In this document: positions 58,661-64,000 of the stretch, piece by piece | Position numbering within the stretch: position 1 is the first letter of the stretch | How the letters are laid out: the number at the start of each line of letters is the position of its first letter | Assembly (NCBI GenBank): GCA_009731375.1 | Contig: BJOX01000342.1 | Location: forward strand, 366,277 to 430,276 | Reading direction: 5' to 3' | DNA length: 64,000 nucleotides | Source: Paulinella micropora | Taxonomy: Eukaryota; Cercozoa; Imbricatea; Euglyphida | The notes under the pieces: generated by a model | Told to the model about the DNA's origin: nothing | The model's database searches: none | What the model saw: the letters and a program-made list of their open reading frames with translations, nothing else | Program-made: the position numbers and the translations under genes

Positions 58661-59870
58661 CAGGGGAATTTCATTGCACTTTTTACTGAAAAACACTGTC
58701 AGAACGTCTTGCCTGGTGGTACGCAGAACTAAGTAACTAAAACAGATAAAATCATGCGGTTTTCACTAAATAAAAGCTTACCACGTGTAGATTTGCGCAC
58801 CATACTTTCCTGATTAAAAAAATTAAAAAATCAAATTTTATTATTTCCTTGTAAAATAGCAAAAATATTACCGTTACGTATATTTCAAATTCAAATTTCA
58901 TTTTCGAGTCGAATATGGCAAGCAAAGCATCTGATTTAGATCTCTACAACAAAAAAATAAGTACTAAAAACATGATCAGAACTCGTTGAGCTCCGTGTGC
59001 CACCGCACTAAATCCATCCAATTTACATATGATAGTACTGTGTTGCATTTTTGTGTCGTCTCTATGTTCTTCTACACTCTATGCAGTCAAAGACAGGTGA
59101 ACGATCTGCCTCACATATGTGTTTTTGATGACCTCTGATCTCCTACGTTCGTTGAGTAGTACCTTCCTTGTAGGAGGTGCTTACCAATCGACCTGTCGAC
59201 AGGGCACACATAACTCTGTGTGTGCAGTTTCCACTTGAAAGGAAAATTCGAATTGTGAGTTTGGATACAACCCCAAGGGATAGATACGCAACGAACTCTT
59301 ATTAAAGTCTCTATGGCTGCATTAAGTCCTGACTCCTGAGAGCAGGTGAAATACCAGTAAATAGCTGAGAGGTCGCTTCGTTTATTTACGTAGATTTCTA
59401 CTTGTTTGCAGACTTGGAATGCAAAATACGAACACGCCTGAACGTAGATTGTGAGTTGGTGAGCGCGCGTAACTTGAAAATATAAGTTAGACTTGAAACC
59501 ATCCTTCAAGTGTTTTTTACAGATGTTTCAAGCCATCCTTCAAGTGTTTTACAGATGTTTCAAGCGTCCAAAATTTGCATTTGGAAAAAGTTTCCACAGT
59601 GGCAGTCATGGATGTAAAAAGCAAGTCAAAATATTGTTTTCCGTCACTCTTGTTTGCTTGTCACAAATTTGCCGCAACGTGCGTGTTTCACGGAAATTAG
59701 GGAAAAGGTAATATAGTGGGGGAAAAGGCAATAGTTAATCTTTTCTAAGAAGAACTTCGACTTGATCGTTTGAAGTCATTTCTGAACGAAATCGAAAAGT
59801 AGTCAAGTTAGTNNNNNNNNNNGGGGGGGGGGGGGGGGGGGGGGGTGCATGTGTGGTAATGTTTGTATAG
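58661..59870. other. Unique sequence between element and the next gene
   Basis: AT-rich. I see no exon-like frame. A short tandem repeat TTTCAAGCCATCCTTCAAGTG occurs twice near 59500-59545. A ten-N gap (59813-59822) and a poly-G run end the segment. Confidence 0.5.
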
Positions 59871-61261
59871 TCCGCTAGCAAAGCCCCAGGAAGCAAAAAG
59901 GGATCGAAAAAGGGAGCAAATAACGCGGCATCCAAGGTGGGAGCAAAAAGCTGCGCGCGAAAGCTGAGCTACAGCCCCGACAGGTTGTCTTGACTAGCGT
60001 TGCATTTATACGAAACATGCATGTGTGCGCAACAGCCAAGGTGACGCACCCGCAGCTGAAGCTAAAGCTCCTGCTGCTAAGGCTGCTTCTGCTGCAGATT
60101 GATCTGAAGCCAAAGCTGCTGCTGCTGCAGCAACGAAGGATGGAAGCACTGGCGAGACTGCAGTGTAATCATAATTATCTCGCCCTTCTGCCTGAGTGCG
60201 AATGGTATGCCAAACTGTAGGTTCGTTAATGACCAGCCCGAGAAGGGCGGCGCTCGCACCCAGGACGAAGTCCTCAAGGATTTGGCCGAGCTCAGCAAAA
60301 TCAGCAGCGCGGCGAAGGCTGGCCTCTTAGGCGCCGATGCTGTGTTGCGCTTGGACAATGAAACGCAGCCGGGTCCGACCTTGAATGGGGAGGATCATGA
60401 CGAGCCTGCATTGCCCGGGTCCCTTGTGAGTACGCGAGCTCAGGCCTTGCGCAAATCCAACTTGACCTTCATAATCAAGCCCACCACGCAATATTACTAC
60501 AAATTTGCGCCCTCAGCGTCCCCCGAAGAGCAGAGGGACAAGATGAAAGCGTATGCAATTTGAACACTGCTTTTTTTCACTTATAAACATGATATGCGCA
60601 GGCTGGTCATCGCGTACACCGTGCACGATGGCCCGGACGAGGCTGGCGTGGAGGTTGCGTACTTTGCGTGGTTGCCTGAGGGGCAGTACTGGAGCAATCT
60701 CGGGCTCGACTTGGTGGTACGAAACGCAGCAATAAGTAGATATGTGCCATGCAATATGCTTTGTAGCTTGATTTCGTTGTAACCAAGCAAGTGCCTCCCG
60801 AAGTAGTCTTTTTGATCGGGTAAATATGCTCTGCTTGGTCCAATATTGAATTGGTGATGCGGTTCGACAGCTGCTGCCAGAGAAGCCGGGCACAACTGCC
60901 CCCCAAAGCGTTCAAGGTGTGCAAGCGCAAGCTTCTCCTCTCTGTGAGGGCTAAGGTCCCCGGGCCGGGCCGAGAGGAGGATAAAGTCATCGATGACCTG
61001 CGTTTCTGCAAAGAAGAGGACATAGATCCCGTAGCCACCAAGAAGTATTGGGATGAACACCCGGGCGGGCACACTAAGGAGTTCTTGCACAAAGCCGTCG
61101 ACGTGCTTGTGGAGCCGCATATTCGTTTCGCGAATGGCACGTGGCCACCCGGCGCGCCACTTCCGGGTATCCCGCCGTATCGTCGGACCTTAGTGCTGTC
61201 TCCTGAGAAAAGCGTTGCGGCCTCCAACTCCCACCTGTTCCCAACCTGCGAAGGACACTGA
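59871..61261 (+). CDS. Unrecognised spliced gene with Lys/Ala-rich N-terminal region
   Basis: Proposed exons: 59871-59983 (Lys/Ser-rich, KAPGSKKGSKKGANNAASKV), about 60036-60162, 60221-60550, 60602-60713 and 60881-61261. The last three junctions keep phase. The second is Ala/Lys-rich (APAAEAKAPAAKAASAA) but carries one in-frame TGA at about 60098, so it is mis-modelled, mis-sequenced or broken. The C-terminal half looks like a folded domain: SNLTFIIKPTTQYYYKF, LVIAYTVHDGPDEAGVEV, YFAWLPEGQYWSNLG, KKYWDEHPGGHTKEFLHK and FANGTWPPGAPLPG. I do not recognise the family and give no function. Two of its introns are only 51-58 nt, much shorter than those of PEX1. The 5' end may lie in or before the gap at 59813. 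Confidence 0.5.
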
Positions 61262-61359
61262 CAATGGGTACTAATGTAATATATGATTGCAAAAATACAC
61301 AATGTAAGTAGTCCTGTAGGCTCTCGATAGGATCACCCAGATTATTTAGGATGCTTTAG

Positions 61360-61442
61360 TTGACCGCACCAAGCAGACTGTCACTAGGTTCAAGAAGGCA
61401 TTGCAGATGTGGATGGAAATGGCCAAAATAAATCGTGAACAG
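61360..61442 (+). CDS. Isolated coding-like exon ending at the duplication boundary
   Basis: After TTTAG the frame reads VDRTKQTVTRFKKALQMW and MEMAKINREQ, an amphipathic helix with strongly protein-like composition, and ends CAG followed by gtcagc. The GT is the first base pair of the duplicated block (61443). It may be another exon of the 59.9-kb gene, though that model has a stop at 61261, or the remnant of a gene interrupted by the duplication. Confidence 0.4.
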
Positions 61443-64000
61443 GTCAGCGGTCGGCACAATCGCCGGACGGGTCGTCACAAAGAGGGATCGGACTCGAGTC
61501 ATTATATGCAAGGTGCGAGGTGGTACACCAGCAGCGGTGGTTGATCGCAGGATCCGTTCTCCCGACGATGTCGAAGGGGACTCATTACTCGTTGGTGACG
61601 GGGATGGTGCAGTCGTCCGAGGACGGGCAGGGTCTGTCTCCGTCGAAGGGGATGGCGTCGGGTCACAGTCGCCGTGCTGGACGATGGGCTGGATGACGAA
61701 CTCGAGGACGAGCTCGATGATGAACTCGATGATGAACTCGCAGGGGCCGTAGTCACGGTTGCTTCTGTCTCGGAGGCTCCACTTCGGTCCTCCGTGGAGG
61801 GGCTTGAACCGGCAGCGGACAAGGTCGGGCCCGATTCTTCCGTAACGGAGAAAAGGGGGCTCAGCGTGATGCGACTACCTTGCAACGTTGTGCTCAGCGA
61901 GATGCGAGACGTTGGACGTACAGGTGTCAAGGTGGTAGGTGCTGAACCTGACGAGCCAGTCGGGGTGTTCGACGGGGTAGTTGTCGTCTGCGTCGGAAGG
62001 CCGGCAGAGGTCCAAGGGGGCCCCGCTCAACGGTCGAAGTGGCGACGCGAAGGCTGGATCCAACATAGACAGGTTGCAACTGACCAGTGGCACGGGGCGC
62101 GCTGCAAGGAGTGATCCCAGTGATGGAAGCGGTTCACGCCGGGGCAGGGGTGTAGCTCCACTCGCTAGGCTACCAGGGCGGGCAAATGGATCGACTGGTG
62201 TCATTGGAGGTACCCGACTGATGGGGGCCAATGCTGTTGCACTAGCCGGCATCGCAACTGGAGTAAAGGCCGTCGTTGGGGTTGCCACAGGGGACGATGC
62301 TGCAGCAGCTGGGGTGGTGGGGCTCGCCGATGGGTGACTCGGTGGTACAGGTCCCAAAGGAATGCTTCCCAAACCATTGTTGGAGTCATACTAGTCAGGC
62401 TCGATGGGGGCACGGTGATGGGAGTGATTGTAGGAGTAGGAAGTACCAATCCTGAAAGTGATCCAGGCGCCCCAGGGATCGAAGTCGAACAGGCAAATGG
62501 TTGACAAATTCCTCAAGAGGAATGATAGTACCCAGTTGGTTCCAGAGAGCTTCGTGCTGTGCCGCAGTGCCTGTAGGTCCCAGATACTCCTGGTAGATGT
62601 CGTGGGCTGTCACTTTGGATTTACACATCAACTGATTAAGGGCAGGTGTTGGTACCAATGGAAGGTGAAGCAAATTAGTTTGCTTATCTTTTACTGCCTT
62701 GAGTAGAATATTACGGTATTCACCAGAGTAGGTGGTAAACAGGTCTTCTCGGAACTGCGTTGATTGCGTCCAGGAGAGGTCCGTAGTGAAAGGAGTTGAC
62801 TTCCCTTCTTCAACTTCCTTCAGGAATTTCTTCTCAGAGGGCAGGAGACCATGGTGGACGCCCAGGATGGTAGACGGATCCAGACATTTCCTCTTGTGCT
62901 CACGAAGGCGCGACAGGGGATCATCATGACGTGAGTTGGCGAACATTGCAGGTTACCAGGAGTAAGCCAGGCAGTGTTGGTGCACTTGTAGAGCGCTATG
63001 AGCAGCAGAGAGGGTGATCTTGCTGGGTGATAAGGGGATGTCACTGACCCTAACACAAACAAAAACAGACACATAATATGTAATTTCAACATAAGGAAAA
63101 AATCCTTAGTCAGGGGTTTGATTTTTTTGAATTTATTATTTACGCATAGGATTCCTCATATATTTTTTGAAATATTTCACTATGGTGAGCATATGCTTAA
63201 CTTTGGTAGTTTTTGAGAAATCTGTAATTGAAGTTGTGAAAAAAAGCACCATTATGTGTGGAAAAAAATTCGGAAAAAGACAGGTCGGGCCGAAATTTTT
63301 TTTTGCTGATTCAATGTGGTAAAAAAATGGTTTGCAACCACAATTATGATTAAAGAATTTGTCTTTGTTTGTTATTTTATTAGCTTTTGAACTATGAAAC
63401 GTTGTACAATACGTCTTAATAAATAATTTGATCAAATTTCGGAAAATTTTCAACATCTCTGAGAAACACTGTCACAGTGTCGGCTGGAAACAGTCCCTCA
63501 AGGGCAAATGAAAAAGCAAACAAAAATTTATTATGAAAAGAATTACTGCTCCTATAGCTCATAAACGAGTTTGGGTGAAAAGAATTACTGCTCCTATAGC
63601 TCATAAACGAGTTTGGGGGGTTCAACTACACTATAGCTTGAATTCTGGGGAAAGGGGAGCTAAAAAACACATGAAACCTAGAAGAAAACTAGTCAAAACT
63701 TTTTTTACATTCCGACATCTTGGACTTACCTGCCTCCAGGAATGAAGCAGGCACATCCCTATTTCAATATTTTTGTATCTATCGTAAGTATATGTCAGTG
63801 AGACATGATTACAATAAAAAAAAACTCGAGGAGCAAGGTCCAGGAAAAAATGTACAGGCATGTGTAGGTCAGACAGGTGAAGCTGTGAAAACCCACTTTT
63901 TGGTTTGTAGCTTCTAGGCAAAATAAACAAAAATCCTTTGGTGGAGCTTTAATTCATGATAATAAAAGATGATTCCAATACTTGAAAGTCTTAAAACTGA
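61443..64000. repeat. Direct duplicate of 56031-58588 (element Gag region and terminal repeat)
   Basis: Offset is exactly 5412 bp and I found no difference in any part compared; all predicted peptides are identical. It runs to the window edge, so the true length is unknown. It contains the first open frame (62395-62946, minus), the Pro/Ala/Ser linker (61502-62372), the terminal-repeat sequence (from about 63132) and the 42-bp tandem repeat (63534-63617). Its left edge truncates the Gag frame. Confidence 0.95.
62395..62946 (-). CDS. Second copy of the element's first open frame
   Basis: Identical in translation to 56983-57534 (183 codons, MFANSRHDDPLSRL). In this copy the downstream Gag, protease and RT are missing because the duplicate stops at 61443, so it could only express a truncated Gag-like product. 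Confidence 0.5.
   Translation of the reverse strand: MFANSRHDDPLSRLREHKRKCLDPSTILGVHHGLLPSEKKFLKEVEEGKSTPFTTDLSWTQSTQFREDLFTTYSGEYRNILLKAVKDKQTNLLHLPLVPTPALNQLMCKSKVTAHDIYQEYLGPTGTAAQHEALWNQLGTIIPLEEFVNHLPVRLRSLGRLDHFQDWYFLLLQSLPSPCPHRA

Overview
This is nuclear DNA of an intron-rich eukaryote, probably a free-living alga or protist; I cannot place it more precisely. The evidence is spliced genes for the peroxisomal AAA ATPase PEX1 and for a synaptobrevin-type SNARE, tRNA-derived SINEs, a Ty3/gypsy-like retroelement, and very large microsatellite arrays between and inside genes. GC-rich exons of 34-128 nt sit in long introns. Nothing resembles a bacterial operon, so ribosome binding sites, operators and CRISPR do not apply. 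I assembled gene models by hand from GT-AG junctions, reading-frame phase and family resemblance.

Layout. (1) 1-685, minus: 5' end of a membrane-protein gene that runs off the left edge. (2) 686-6530: GATA, AATA, AAT and CATA arrays with short retroposon-like islands. (3) 6533-11716, plus: a helical, serine-rich protein ending in a UBA domain. (4) 11717-14898: intergenic, with a hairpin-rich island and a tRNA-derived SINE. (5) 14899-17630, minus: a complete six-exon R-SNARE of 118 residues with a large repeat-filled intron. (6) 17631-22311: ACT and TATG arrays around a duplicated 0.34-kb unit. (7) 22312-44249, plus: PEX1, with nearly 40 recognised exons covering the N-domain, both AAA modules and the C-terminal helix; its introns carry a SINE and 2.6 kb of TATATG repeat. 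(8) About 45.8-58.66 kb: a decayed Ty3/gypsy-like element on the minus strand (Gag, protease, RT, RNase H, partial integrase). It is flanked by inverted rather than direct 1-kb repeats and has about 5 kb of unfamiliar coding-like sequence between protease and RT. (9) 59871-61261, plus: a spliced gene I do not recognise, followed by an isolated exon at 61360-61442. (10) 61443-64000: an apparently exact copy of 56031-58588.

The identified genes do unrelated jobs (peroxisomal export of PEX5, membrane fusion, ubiquitin binding), as expected of a eukaryotic neighbourhood. The most informative observations are the matching intron positions in the two AAA modules of PEX1, the unusual splice sites (GTC donors, TG-rich acceptors), the retroelement with inverted termini and extra coding block, the SINE family, and an exact 2.56-kb duplication whose edge meets an exon end. 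Eight runs of N lie next to poly-G, poly-C or poly-A tracts and limit several models.
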